DNA of 64,000 nucleotides from Yersinia mollaretii ATCC 43969 (GTDB taxonomy: Bacteria > Pseudomonadota > Gammaproteobacteria > Enterobacterales > Enterobacteriaceae). Below are positions 44,569 through 53,775 of the stretch, in pieces. A program made the position numbers and the translations under genes. Location of the stretch: the NCBI RefSeq assembly GCF_013282725.1, contig NZ_CP054043.1, forward strand, positions 1,612,001 through 1,676,000. Direction: 5' to 3'. Under the pieces are notes generated by a model, which saw only the letters and a list, made by a program, of their open reading frames with translations, was not told where the DNA came from and did no database searches. The first letter of the stretch is position 1. Every line of letters begins with the position of its first letter.

Positions 44569-45609
44569 ATGAGTATGATTAGTACATCAAGTTCGACTCG
44601 CCCGGTACCCGCGCCTAGAACATCTTTATCCTCCAGTCATGGGGGATCTTCATTGGCTGGCGGGATCATTGGAATTTCCCCTTCCTCGGAAAATAGCCCC
44701 CTTCGTCAGGCGGAGTCGATAAGCGAAGGAAACGGCTACTGTTTCTCCCAAAATTCTGCTGGTGGCAAACCCTTGCCGGTGGTTGACGGAGAGAAGCATA
44801 TTCGGCAACTCCACGATCATCTGAGTCAGGGAAAATCATCGGTTTGTGATTTGCCTGACTTTAGCAAGGTGATGAATCAGGGCAATGAGAGCTGCATTAG
44901 AGCCTCAAATATTCTGCATGGCACTAAAGCGGCTCTGGCACTATTTAGCATGTTGCCTGTGGATAAGAGAGATTCCGTGACCACTGAAGCGAAGAGCTTC
45001 TACAAAGATATGGCTAAGTTGTCGGAGGATTCAGGTTCCGCTAATAAGCAAAAAAAAGCAGAGCAGAAACTGAAGCAGTTTAATAAAGCCCTTTTAAAAG
45101 AATTGGGGTTAGACAATAAGAGCGCAGATAAACAGAGTAATTTAGAGCAACTGAGTACTGGTTATCTTAATGAATTTGTTTATTCGGATGTCATTGATAA
45201 GTTGTCTGGTGTTGTTACTCCAGAGCAGCTTGAGGTAATAAAAGGGAATCCCGAGAAGATAACAGAGGCTCTTTATCGTGACCTTAATGGCACGAACAAC
45301 CTAATGACCGCCACGCCGAATCACGGTATTCAGTCACCTGCGATTTCGTCTGTTATTTCGCCTGTTTTTTCACCTGTTTTTAACAATAATTTGGGTAAAT
45401 TAGCCCCTGCTCTTAACAAAATAGCAGATGTGCTAGAACGGGTTATTTCACTGGAGAATCGGTTGTTGCCTGGAGATACGAGTGTGGGGTCAGTTCGCCA
45501 TGTGGAGAGCACCGAGGTGGGCACTCAGACGCCGGAGGCTCCACGTGAGATGGATCCCCCGACTTACGCTGAGGTAGTCGAACCGCTGCAATCAGAGAAA
45601 ATCCAGCTT

Positions 45610-45896
45610 AAACCGACGGCTCCATTGATGGCTGCGCCGATGGTTCAAAAGACGCTGACGAGTGGGGATGACATTGATGCTACTTCAACACGACCTCCTG
45701 CGGCCCCGCAACCTGAAGCTTCCCCGAATATTGTGCTTAAGAAAACCACTTCTTCGCTCAATGCACAGGGAACCTTCTTTGGTGCGCAGGGGGGGGTCTT
45801 CCGAAATACAGTGATGCTGCCCCCGTTGCCTTGACCAATGGTGCAATTTCGGGTTCCAGCCAATCAACGAGTTACCGAAACAGTGATACGAACAGG
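45610..45896 (+). repeat. Intragenic repeat copy 1 in the SipA-position gene
   Basis: About 287 bp encoding PLMAAPMVQKTLTSGDDID through GAISGSSQSTSY and NSDTN. It matches copy 2 (45974-46259) along its length with scattered substitutions and contains the G8 tract, which copy 2 lacks. Confidence 0.9.
45789..45796 (+). repeat. G8 homopolymer in the SipA-position gene (out-of-frame state)
   Basis: Eight G after CA. Reading with eight gives GGVFRNTV and an early stop at 45834. One more G (or two fewer) restores the frame that continues to 46445 and matches the second repeat copy. Confidence 0.92.
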
Positions 45897-45973
45897 GTGG
45901 TAGATCAATCTAAAATGGCTCCCCTTGCCGACACTAAGATAGAGGGATCGGCGCAGCCAGATAAAATGCAAGC

Positions 45974-46259
45974 TAAGCCGATGGCTCCATTGATGACTCA
46001 GTCTATGGCTCAAAAGACGCTGACGAGTGAGGATGACATTGATGGCGCTTCAACACCAACTCCTGCCGCCATACAAGCTGAAGCCCCCGCGATGACTCAG
46101 GCTAAGAAAGCCACTTATTCGCTCAATGCTCAGGGGAATTTAGTCGGGACGAAGGGCGCGCTTCCGTCATACAGAGAGGTTCCCAGAGTTGCCTTGACCA
46201 ATGGCGCAATTTCGGGTTCTAGCCAGTCAACAAGTTACGCAAACAGTGATACCAATGGG
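45974..46259 (+). repeat. Intragenic repeat copy 2 in the SipA-position gene
   Basis: About 286 bp, offset by 364 bp from copy 1, encoding PLMTQSMAQKTLTSEDDID through ALTNGAISGSSQSTSYANSDTN. It supplies the internal reference that shows where copy 1 is frameshifted. Confidence 0.9.
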
Positions 46260-46457
46260 CAACTTGCGGAGGCTCTAAAAAGTCGTGAAGAGCAGGGTGC
46301 AACAACAGCTAAGTCCGTGAACTCGGCTGGCACTCAATTTATGGGGCTGAATAGCGCTCAGAATCGCACTCCAATCAATTTTATACCCAAGAAAATGACA
46401 ACCGAATATCGACTCAATGAGTCACTAAACAGCAAAGCAAATTAAGAGACCTGATCT

Positions 46458-46727
46458 ATGACCGTAGAAAACCCACACCATAGCTGGCTACTGAGTGAGT
46501 TAGCGCAGATCCGCACTTATGCGTTTCAGGCACAAAATATTGATATGCAATCACGCCTGATTATCGATCTGCATCTTGATTCTCTCGAGATGCTGGAGCT
46601 GGTCTCCTCCGTGGAGAAACAGAGCCAACAGCCGCTGGAAGACACGATTTGGATGGCGTGGTATCGGGTACAAGATGTGCTGGATTACCTTGAAGCGGTC
46701 TGCCCAATGGAACAAGCCCTCTCTTAA
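46458..46727 (+). CDS. acpY: T3SS-associated acyl carrier protein (AcpY/IacP-like)
   Basis: An 89-residue acyl carrier protein with the phosphopantetheine attachment motif HLDSLEMLEL (Ser42). Salmonella IacP sits directly after sipA and supports effector and translocator secretion; Ysa carries acpY in the same place after yspA. It lies 12 bases after the SipA-position gene and is the last gene of the operon. The motif and length are intact. Confidence 0.88.
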   Translation: MTVENPHHSWLLSELAQIRTYAFQAQNIDMQSRLIIDLHLDSLEMLELVSSVEKQSQQPLEDTIWMAWYRVQDVLDYLEAVCPMEQALS

Positions 46728-46752
46728 TGCTCATTGATTAAGGGGGGGCGCG

Positions 46753-46785
46753 AGACAAAACAGCCACGGAGGGCTGTTTTGTCTT
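46753..46785. terminator. Bidirectional terminator after acpY
   Basis: A perfect 13-bp stem AGACAAAACAGCC/GGCTGTTTTGTCT with a 6-base loop. T-rich on one arm and A-rich on the other, so it can stop both acpY (+) and the mscS-like gene (-). A G7 run precedes it at 46742-46748. Confidence 0.85.
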
Positions 46786-46812
46786 GGTCGTCACTCAACA
46801 TTGATCTGGCCG

Positions 46813-49239
46813 TTAATTCGCCGTCGGTGCGCTTCTGTTGCTCGCCACCGCCAGTGAGACGCCAGCCGCCCGCAGCCGCGTTAGTATACTGAATAATAAG
46901 GCGCTTTTGGTGTCGCTCACCATCCGTGGGCTGGGCACTAATCCGGTCACACTGAGCACAATACCGTCCGGGCTTAACTGGCTAAATTTCACCGAAGGTG
47001 CTGGTGTTGCGAGTATAGACTCGTGCTCTTCGTAGGCTTCGATCAGCAGTGTCCGCGCCAGTTCAACATCTAAATCGAGCGGGAAGGTCAGCGCGATAGT
47101 GACCACCCCTTGGGCATTGGCCATGGTGGCATTGCGCACATTCTGCGAAATCAATTGGGAGTTCGGCACGATCACGGTTGAGCGGTCACTGAGTTGGATT
47201 TCAGTGGCGCGAACATTGATGCGGCGAATATCCCCCTCCACCCCACTGATACTGATCAAATCGCCCACTTTAACCGGCCGCTCTGTCAGCAAAATAATCC
47301 CAGAAATAAAGTTCTTCACGATCTCCTGCAAACCAAAACCGATACCGACCGACAGCGCGCTGACAATCCAAGCTAACTTATTCCATTGGATACCGAGCAC
47401 CGATAATGTCAGCAGAATCACCAGCACATAACCGATATTGCTGAATAGGGTGACCGCCGAGGTTTTAATGCCGTTATCCATCTGGGTTTTCGGCAGAAAC
47501 TCATTATTGAGCCAGCGCCGCGCCGCTTTTAAGATATATAACCCGACCAGCAGGCAGATCGCGGCATTCAGTAAATTGGTGGGCACGATATTTAACTTTT
47601 CCAGCCCCTCGCCGCTGAGTAGCTCCATGGCTTTTTGCAGCAATGAAATCGGGGTGGTAGAGCCAAAGGTGCCGTTGAGCAGGGCGATGATCGCCAGCAA
47701 TATCAGGAGCACTTTGCTGGTGGCGGATAATAACGTCGCGGCTTGTGCTAAATGGCGATCGTCAATATTCAGCGATTGCTTAATGGCTTTACCGGCGCTG
47801 CTGGTGGGGGAGAAGAGACTTTCCGCTGAATCAACGAACAAGTGGATCAGTAAATATAAGCAGGCCAGTACCAGACAACTCCAGACCAGTTTATAGCTTA
47901 AGAATTTTGCCAGCGCGATATAACCGACCAACAGTGACAATAATATGGCGATGGCGGTAATACCGATGGCGAAATGAATCAGCCCCGCCACTGTGGAGTA
48001 AGCTTCCGGTTTTTCACCATTGATGATCAGATTTCGGCGCACCCGATTAGCCCGTAACGGAATAATCGCGGCGGTAAGCGCCATTAACAGGGCCGAGATG
48101 CCATTACCAAAAATGGCTCCAGAGACGCTGATATTGATCATGTTATTCATCTGATCAATCGCGCCAAAAATCAGGATGCAACCGGCTAATAACGGTGGGA
48201 ACAGCTTCAGCGAGACGGCGACTTCATCCGCAATGGCGGGTAAACGCCATGATGGGCGCTGGTTAGATAAAAATGCCCGCCCCAGACCCGCGACTAACGC
48301 CGAGAAGAACATCAACTGAACAAAAGCCAACGAGAAATCCATCACCACCTGTGATGCATCCGGCGTGCGAGTAAAGGCCCGCGCGAGGCACTGTGCCATG
48401 GTCACAGTAATCAGCACGGTTGATAGGGTGGTTGCCGACGCCATAAAGCTGCGGCGCAATGGGCCTTGCGGCAGGCATTTGGTACAGAACCAAGCGGTCA
48501 GGATGTCGAGGAACCTAAAGCCGAATGCGCCGAGCAACAGTGTCAGCAGCAGGTACATTGAGGTGCCGAAACGCCATTCTGGCTCCCAAGCGGCACTCCA
48601 GGCATCGCCCAGTTCTTGCATAAAATCTTTTAATCGTTGGTCGTCATCGTTATTCGGATTGACAATCGGCGCCCAGAAATTGGCCCCCAGAATGCTGCCG
48701 GAATTTAAGGCAATTTGCGATTTCAGTGCAGTGCGCCGTAACGAGGTAATCTGTGTGGTCAGGTTATCCGCATTGGTTTTAATCGCCAGAGCCTGCTCAT
48801 TTTGCCCCTCCAACTGGACTTTTCGGGTATTGAGTGCCCGCCGCTGCTGGGCCACCACTGGGGTTTCGGCTAATGCGCCAGCCGCTGGCGGTGGGCCTAA
48901 CACATCTAGCTGCGCTTGCAGTTGTTCCCGCTTGGGTTTCAGATCGGCGAGCAGAATATCGGCATCACGAACCAGTGCTAATGCGGTTTCATTCAACACA
49001 CTGAGCTGATTGTCGGAGGCACTCACCGAGATGCTCTGCTTCAGCTTATCAAGCTGTTTTTGCAGGCTAATGAGCTGTACCGACACCGCCGGTTTGGCGG
49101 GTTCTTCACTGTTTTCAGTGGCAGAATCTGCGGCGGTTGCCGCAAAGGCTACCCCGGCTGTGGAGGTAAAAACCAGCGCCAGCAGCAGGCAAAGCAGTGG
49201 AGAATATTGACGCGAAACCACATAGCCCATCTTTTTCAT
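46813..49239 (-). CDS. MscS-family mechanosensitive channel with DUF3772 domain
   Basis: An ~808-residue inner-membrane protein from ATG 49239: signal peptide ending AFA, a periplasmic helical coiled-coil region (DUF3772-like, about 40-190) and multiple transmembrane helices. The MscS core near the C-terminus has GFGLQEIVKNFISGIILL, RPVKVGDLI and STVIVPNSQLISQNVRNA. It releases solutes on hypo-osmotic shock. The open frame extends 31 codons upstream, but the MKKMGYV start precedes a proper signal peptide. Not obviously linked to the T3SS. Confidence 0.88.
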   Translation of the reverse strand: MKKMGYVVSRQYSPLLCLLLALVFTSTAGVAFAATAADSATENSEEPAKPAVSVQLISLQKQLDKLKQSISVSASDNQLSVLNETALALVRDADILLADLKPKREQLQAQLDVLGPPPAAGALAETPVVAQQRRALNTRKVQLEGQNEQALAIKTNADNLTTQITSLRRTALKSQIALNSGSILGANFWAPIVNPNNDDDQRLKDFMQELGDAWSAAWEPEWRFGTSMYLLLTLLLGAFGFRFLDILTAWFCTKCLPQGPLRRSFMASATTLSTVLITVTMAQCLARAFTRTPDASQVVMDFSLAFVQLMFFSALVAGLGRAFLSNQRPSWRLPAIADEVAVSLKLFPPLLAGCILIFGAIDQMNNMINISVSGAIFGNGISALLMALTAAIIPLRANRVRRNLIINGEKPEAYSTVAGLIHFAIGITAIAILLSLLVGYIALAKFLSYKLVWSCLVLACLYLLIHLFVDSAESLFSPTSSAGKAIKQSLNIDDRHLAQAATLLSATSKVLLILLAIIALLNGTFGSTTPISLLQKAMELLSGEGLEKLNIVPTNLLNAAICLLVGLYILKAARRWLNNEFLPKTQMDNGIKTSAVTLFSNIGYVLVILLTLSVLGIQWNKLAWIVSALSVGIGFGLQEIVKNFISGIILLTERPVKVGDLISISGVEGDIRRINVRATEIQLSDRSTVIVPNSQLISQNVRNATMANAQGVVTIALTFPLDLDVELARTLLIEAYEEHESILATPAPSVKFSQLSPDGIVLSVTGLVPSPRMVSDTKSALLFSILTRLRAAGVSLAVASNRSAPTAN

Positions 49240-49390
49240 AAAACCGATTAACCCGAAAGTGAGTGCCACGATTATCCCAATAATTGTATGTAGGCGCAGG
49301 GGATCGCCTATCTGGCGGCCATTGTGGCACATGCAACCTATTCCTGAATAATCTTACTCAGATAATTACATTCATAAATCAAATGATAAA

Positions 49391-49409
49391 GAGAATGATT
49401 ATCATTGTA
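49391..49409 (+). promoter_or_regulatory. Fur-box-like site upstream of foxA
   Basis: GAGAATGATTATCATTGTA agrees with the 19-bp Fur consensus at about 15 of 19 positions by eye. It lies about 140 bases before the foxA start, among AT-rich promoter sequence, consistent with iron repression. Confidence 0.75.
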
Positions 49410-49549
49410 ATTATCTGTTGTATTTAATAGATTGTCCGCTGCAATCAAGGACCCCACGATAGGTGGCGTACCAGCAACCCTATCTGTGATGCGGAAATAG
49501 CAACGGAGGCTAATCATTTTATAGACTTAATTCTCTGGGGAAGATAACG

Positions 49550-51681
49550 ATGCTCTCGGCTTTCATCAAAAAGCGTTCTGCTGTTTTGTGTTCATTGGCG
49601 ATATTTATTCCATTGGCGTCATTTGCCGACGATACGATAGAAGTGACCGCCAAAGCGGGCCACGAAGCCGATTTACCCACCTTGGGTTACACCGCCAAAA
49701 CCACCAAAGGGGCCACTAAAACTGACCAGCCACTCATTCTGACGGCGCAGGCAGTTTCTGTGATTACTCGCCAGCAGATGGACGACCAAAATGTCGCCAC
49801 AGTTAACCAAGCGCTGAATTATACGCCGGGCGTTTTTACTAACTTCTCTGGGGGCGCGAACCGCTATGACACCATTGCCCTGCGCGGTTTTCACGGCGGT
49901 GATGTCAACAATACCTTCCTTGATGGCCTGCGCTTACTCAGCGATGGCGGCAGCTATAATGTCTTGCAGGTGGACCCTTGGTTCCTTGAGCGTATTGATG
50001 TGATCAAAGGCCCCTCGTCGGCGTTGTATGGCCAGAGTATCCCCGGCGGCGTGGTGATGATGACATCCAAGCGCCCGCAATTTACCTCTGAAGGCCACTT
50101 CCGCCTCACTGGCGGCAATAACAATACTCAATCGGCGGCCTTTGATTATACCGACGCGATATCTGAACACTGGGCATTCCGCCTCACCGGGATTAGCCGC
50201 CACAGTGACACCATGTATGACCATCAGCGCGAAGAGCGCTATGCGATCGCGCCGTCACTGTTGTGGCAACCGAATGAAAATACCTCATTGTTGCTGCGGG
50301 CTAACTTGCAAAAAGATCCCTCAGGAGGCTCCCACAGCTCAGTTCCGGCGGATGGCAGCATCTATGGGCAGAAGCTGAGCCGTGGCTTCTTTGATGGCGA
50401 AAGTGACCGCAATGTCTTCAAGCGCTGGCAGCAGATCTATAGCTCGGAGTTCTCACATAAATTTGATGATGTCTGGTCATTCCGCCAGAACGCCAGCTAC
50501 ACCCATTCAAACACCCAGTTGGAGCAGGTTTATCAAGGCGGCTGGAATAGCGACCGCACACTGATGAATCGCTACTACTCCGGCGAGGACTCCTCACTCA
50601 ATGCCTTTGCCGTTGATAACCAACTGGAAGCCGATTTTGCCACCGCCGCTGTTGACCATAAGGTGATGCTGGGCTTTGACTTCCAGAAGTTCAGCAATAA
50701 CCTGCGTAGCGACAGTGCCTATGCCACCACACTGAACCCTTACACTGGGGTTTCTGGCGGCAGCACACTCTATCGCGACTATCTGCTGACCACCCCGGCA
50801 TCAATACCGCCTACTTAAACCGCCGCTATGAACAGAGTGGGGTGTATTTGCAAGATGAGATGACGCTGGATAATTGGCACCTGAATTTATCTGGTCGTTA
50901 TGACCGGATGAAAACAGAGAATATTGATAAAACGGCCAACAGCAGTGATGAGCGCACCGACAATCACGCCAGCGGGCGCGCCGCTTTGCTCTATAGCTTT
51001 GATAGCGGCATCTCGCCCTATGTCAGTTACAGTCAGGCCATCACGCCAAGTTTGTTCCCAGATGCACAGCAAAAACTGCTGAAGCCGATGACCAGCGAGC
51101 AGTATGAAGTGGGTATCAAGTACCAGCCGCCGGGCAGCACCTCACTCTACTCCGCCGCGTTATATGACCTGACACAAAATGATGTGGCGAATCGCGCAGT
51201 GCCCGCCACCTATTATGTGCCCGCCGGTAAAGTGAATTCACAAGGGCTGGAGTTGGAAGCCAGAAGCCAGATTAACGACCGTTTAAGTGTGATCGCGGGC
51301 TATACCTATAACCGCGTCAAATTCAAAGATGCCATTGATGGTAATGATGGCAATACGCCAGTATTAGCACCGTCAACCATGGCATCACTGTGGGCGCAGT
51401 ATGATGCCGGATATGGCATCAATATCGGTGCCGGTATTCGCTACATTGGCAAGCAGTGGGCAGATGATGCCAATACCTTGCGTGTGCCCTCTTATACCTT
51501 GGGTGATGCCTCCGTTCGGGCGGATCTTGGGACTTGGGCGGCCTCGCTGAAAGGCGCATTTGTTCAATTGAATGTGAATAATATCGCCGATAAGAAATAT
51601 ATCGCCGCGTGTTACAACACCTCTTATTGCTACTGGGGGGCAGAGCGCTCAGTGCTGGCGACCGTGGGTTACGATTTCTGA
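49550..51681 (+). pseudogene. foxA: Ferrioxamine receptor FoxA, single-base frameshift
   Basis: A TonB-dependent siderophore receptor that I recall as near-identical to Y. enterocolitica FoxA (~710 residues). Signal peptide ends SFA; plug domain includes VNQALNYTPGVF and DVIKGPSSALYGQ; barrel ends in VGYDF. The frame from 49550 stops at 50818 after LLTTPASIPPT. The second frame (through 51681) continues with RRYEQSGVYLQDEM. One C appears missing in the C4 run at 50793-50796; with C5 the sequence reads LLTTPGINTAYLN and the receptor is whole. This is either a recent null mutation or a sequencing error. A good GGGGAAG site precedes the ATG. Confidence 0.9.
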
Positions 51682-51690
51682 TAAAAAAAT

Positions 51691-51726
51691 GGCGGGCTTC
51701 GGCAGGGTATTGCGCCGAAGCCCGCC
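51691..51726. terminator. Bidirectional terminator after foxA
   Basis: A perfect 13-bp stem GGCGGGCTTCGGC/GCCGAAGCCCGCC with a 10-base loop, preceded by a run of seven A, so it is a strong terminator for the convergent minus-strand gene and possibly for foxA. Confidence 0.8.
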
Positions 51727-51754
51727 CATTGAGCTTTATTCCCGTCATCTCATC

Positions 51755-51994
51755 TCAGCGCCAAAACGGGCGGCTGTAATCCCGCTTGATATCTTCCCGT
51801 GTTAAGCCGATATCTCTGAGTTGGTTTGAATTCAACCGTGCCATAGTATTGGCCGTTTTGCGCTGCTCATTCCATTGATTTAGATATCTGTATGCTTTCA
51901 GTGATAACCGAATAAAAATATTACGGCGTTTTTGGCTGGCTCTCACAACGGACGAGCAGCATTCATCTATTTGATCTTTAATTATATTATTCAT
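51755..51994 (-). CDS. Small DUF1127 (YjiS-like) protein
   Basis: A 79-residue protein from ATG 51994, which has a GGGAG site; the longer frame upstream lacks one. The C-terminal motif TMARLNSNQLRDIGLTREDI...RPFW is the DUF1127 signature. Short basic proteins of this family are widespread in proteobacteria with no settled biochemical role; some bind RNA. It is divergent from the MocR gene and shares its intergenic operator region, so it may be a MocR target. Confidence 0.8.
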   Translation of the reverse strand: MNNIIKDQIDECCSSVVRASQKRRNIFIRLSLKAYRYLNQWNEQRKTANTMARLNSNQLRDIGLTREDIKRDYSRPFWR

Positions 51995-52050
51995 TATTGA
52001 CTCCCCGTCAGTTGGTGAGCCACTAGCATGAGACTTTGGCAAAAAACATT

Positions 52051-52129
52051 ACAGATGCAAATCTGGACTATTATTTCCATACAGATATGAGATATATCAT
52101 CTGAATGGCGTAAATTGATGCCATCTGTA
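52051..52129. promoter_or_regulatory. ATCTG/CAGAT repeat cluster between DUF1127 and MocR genes
   Basis: Three related elements: ACAGATGCAAATCTGG (52051-52066), an imperfect palindrome from ACAGATATG to ATCATCTGA (52081-52104), and CCATCTGTA (52121-52129). Spaced inverted or direct repeats in a divergent gap next to a MocR gene are typical of its own binding sites. Confidence 0.55.
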
Positions 52130-52160
52130 CTGGCTCTCAATCATTGATTAGGTGATCTCC

Positions 52161-53594
52161 ATGACACGTTACCAACAACTGGCCGACATTCTGAGCCAAC
52201 GGATTAAAGAAGGGCTGTATATCGCAGGGGAGCGGCTCCCTTCCGTCAGAGTGTTGAGTGACGAGCATGGGGTCAGCATCAGCACGGTGCAACAGGCTTA
52301 TCGGCAACTGGAGGAGTGTCTGCTGATCGAGGCGCGGGCAAAATCAGGTTACTTCGTGCGTTGTAGCTCCAACCTGCCTTCGTTACCCGCGATATGCAGC
52401 CATGCGCAGCGGCCTGTCGAGATATCTCAGTGGGAAAATACACTGGCGTTTTTGACCCGAGGCGATCAGGAGAATGTGATTCATCTGGGGGTGGGTTCGC
52501 CGGACATCTCCGCGCCGGGGCTAAAAATACTCAGCCGCCTATTAAGCCGCATTAGCCTCCATCAGAGCGAGGAGGTGCTGGATTACGACAATATTTACGG
52601 CTCGCCGATTTTGCGTGAGCAGATTGCTCGGCTGATGCTGGACAGCGGCAATCATCAATCGGCAGAGAACATCATTATCACCTCGGGGTGTCATGGTGCG
52701 CTGGCGGTGGCATTGGGGTCAGTGTGTCAGCCGGGCGATATTGTGGCGGTGGACTCCCCCTGTTTTCACGGCGCGATGCAAACCCTAAAAGGGATGGGCA
52801 TGAAGGTGATTGAGATCCCAACCGATCCTGTCTCGGGGATCAGTTTGGAGGCGTTGGAGATGGCGCTAGATCAATGGCCGATTAAGGCGGTTCAGCTCAC
52901 GCCGACCTGCAATAATCCGCTGGGTTACAACATGCCCGATGAACGCAAAAAAGCCCTGCTGACCTTAGCGCAGCGTTATGACATCGCCATTATTGAAGAC
53001 GATGTGTATGGTGCGCTGGCTTATCAATATCCGCGTCCACCGACGATCGCCTCATTTGATGATGATGGGCGGGTGTTACTGTGCAGCTCCTTCTCTAAGA
53101 CGGTGGCCCCCGGCTTGCGCATTGGCTGGATTGCACCGGGGCGCTATTTAGAGAAAGCGCTGCATATGAAATATATTTCGGCCGGACGGGTAGCGACGTT
53201 GCCGCAATTGGCGATGGCGGAGTTTATCAAGCAAGGGCATTACATGCAGCATTTGCGCCGAATGCGTCGACAATATCAGCGAAACCGCGACATTATGACC
53301 AGTTGGGTGATGAAGTATTTCCCGCCGAGCACTTGCCTTAGCCGACCAGAGGGTAGCTTTATGTTATGGGTCGAGTTGTCGCACGGATTTGATAGCTTGC
53401 GCCTTAATCGTGTCTTATTACCGCTGGGAGTGCAGGTTGCTGCGGGGTCTATTAGCTCCGCGTCGGGGAAATACCGCAACTGTCTGCGGCTCAGTTTCAG
53501 CAAGCCGATGACCACAGAAATTGAGCGGGCGCTGCAAAAGGTGGGTAAGGCGATTTATGAATTATTGGCAGAGAACGAACCAAAGCAGGTATAG
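52161..53594 (+). CDS. MocR-family regulator (GntR helix-turn-helix fused to aminotransferase fold, YdcR-like)
   Basis: A 477-residue protein. The N-terminal GntR winged helix (about 1-70) has LSDEHGVSISTVQQAYRQLE. The rest has a fold-type I aminotransferase pattern, with the PLP-lysine motif CSSFSKTVAPGLRIGW near residue 315 and TPTCNNPLGYNM. MocR proteins use PLP or an amino-acid adduct as effector. Start ATG 52161 follows an AGGTGA site; the in-frame GTG three codons before is less likely. Target genes are unknown; the divergent DUF1127 gene is the nearest candidate. Confidence 0.88.
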   Translation: MTRYQQLADILSQRIKEGLYIAGERLPSVRVLSDEHGVSISTVQQAYRQLEECLLIEARAKSGYFVRCSSNLPSLPAICSHAQRPVEISQWENTLAFLTRGDQENVIHLGVGSPDISAPGLKILSRLLSRISLHQSEEVLDYDNIYGSPILREQIARLMLDSGNHQSAENIIITSGCHGALAVALGSVCQPGDIVAVDSPCFHGAMQTLKGMGMKVIEIPTDPVSGISLEALEMALDQWPIKAVQLTPTCNNPLGYNMPDERKKALLTLAQRYDIAIIEDDVYGALAYQYPRPPTIASFDDDGRVLLCSSFSKTVAPGLRIGWIAPGRYLEKALHMKYISAGRVATLPQLAMAEFIKQGHYMQHLRRMRRQYQRNRDIMTSWVMKYFPPSTCLSRPEGSFMLWVELSHGFDSLRLNRVLLPLGVQVAAGSISSASGKYRNCLRLSFSKPMTTEIERALQKVGKAIYELLAENEPKQV

Positions 53595-53607
53595 GCTGGT
53601 GAGGCTA

Positions 53608-53723
53608 ATGACAAAGCGGCTGATAGCTCAGTGAGTGAAGGGTTTACCGCCCCTAGGGGTGCTCCGGTGGCTCACGCCACTACGACCCCAACGGCACGAT
53701 TCCCCTTCATTTGACTTTGTCAT
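53608..53723. repeat. Imperfect palindromic element between convergent genes (~116 bp)
   Basis: Ends ATGACAAAG (53608-53616) and CTTTGTCAT (53715-53723) are exact inverted repeats; an inner pair TGAAGGG/CCCTTCA adds to the stem. It resembles small palindromic elements dispersed in Yersinia genomes, but I cannot assign it to a named family such as YPAL or ERIC without comparison. In RNA it could terminate both hmuV and the MocR gene. Confidence 0.6.
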
Positions 53724-53775
53724 CACTCTGAACCAACCCTAGGCTGATTTTAGTTTGATGCAGAAAACCACTCTG

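Larger units (their letters stand above)
44569..46445 (+). pseudogene. SipA/YspA-position effector, frame broken at a G8 tract
   Basis: Two frames, 44569-45834 and 45831-46445, are one gene. In the present sequence translation from 44569 stops at 45834. With nine G instead of eight at 45789 the frame would read GGLPKYSDAAPVALTNGA and run to 46445, about 628 residues. Residues ~125-225 (KKAEQKLKQFNKALLKEL; EQLSTGYLNEFVYSDVIDKL) loosely resemble the SipA N-terminal domain, and the place just before the ACP gene matches sipA-iacP and yspA-acpY. The C-terminal third has two ~95-residue repeats. ATG 44569 has an AAGG site eight bases upstream. A truncated product ending at 45834 could still be made. 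Confidence 0.65.

Noticed and set aside
46742..46748. G7 run after acpY as a regulatory tract
   Set aside because: It lies after the stop codon and before a terminator, where slippage would have no coding effect.
53600..53730. tRNA-like stretch GATAGCTCAGT near 53621
   Set aside because: No acceptor stem, anticodon arm or T-loop can be drawn; the stretch is better explained as part of the palindromic element.
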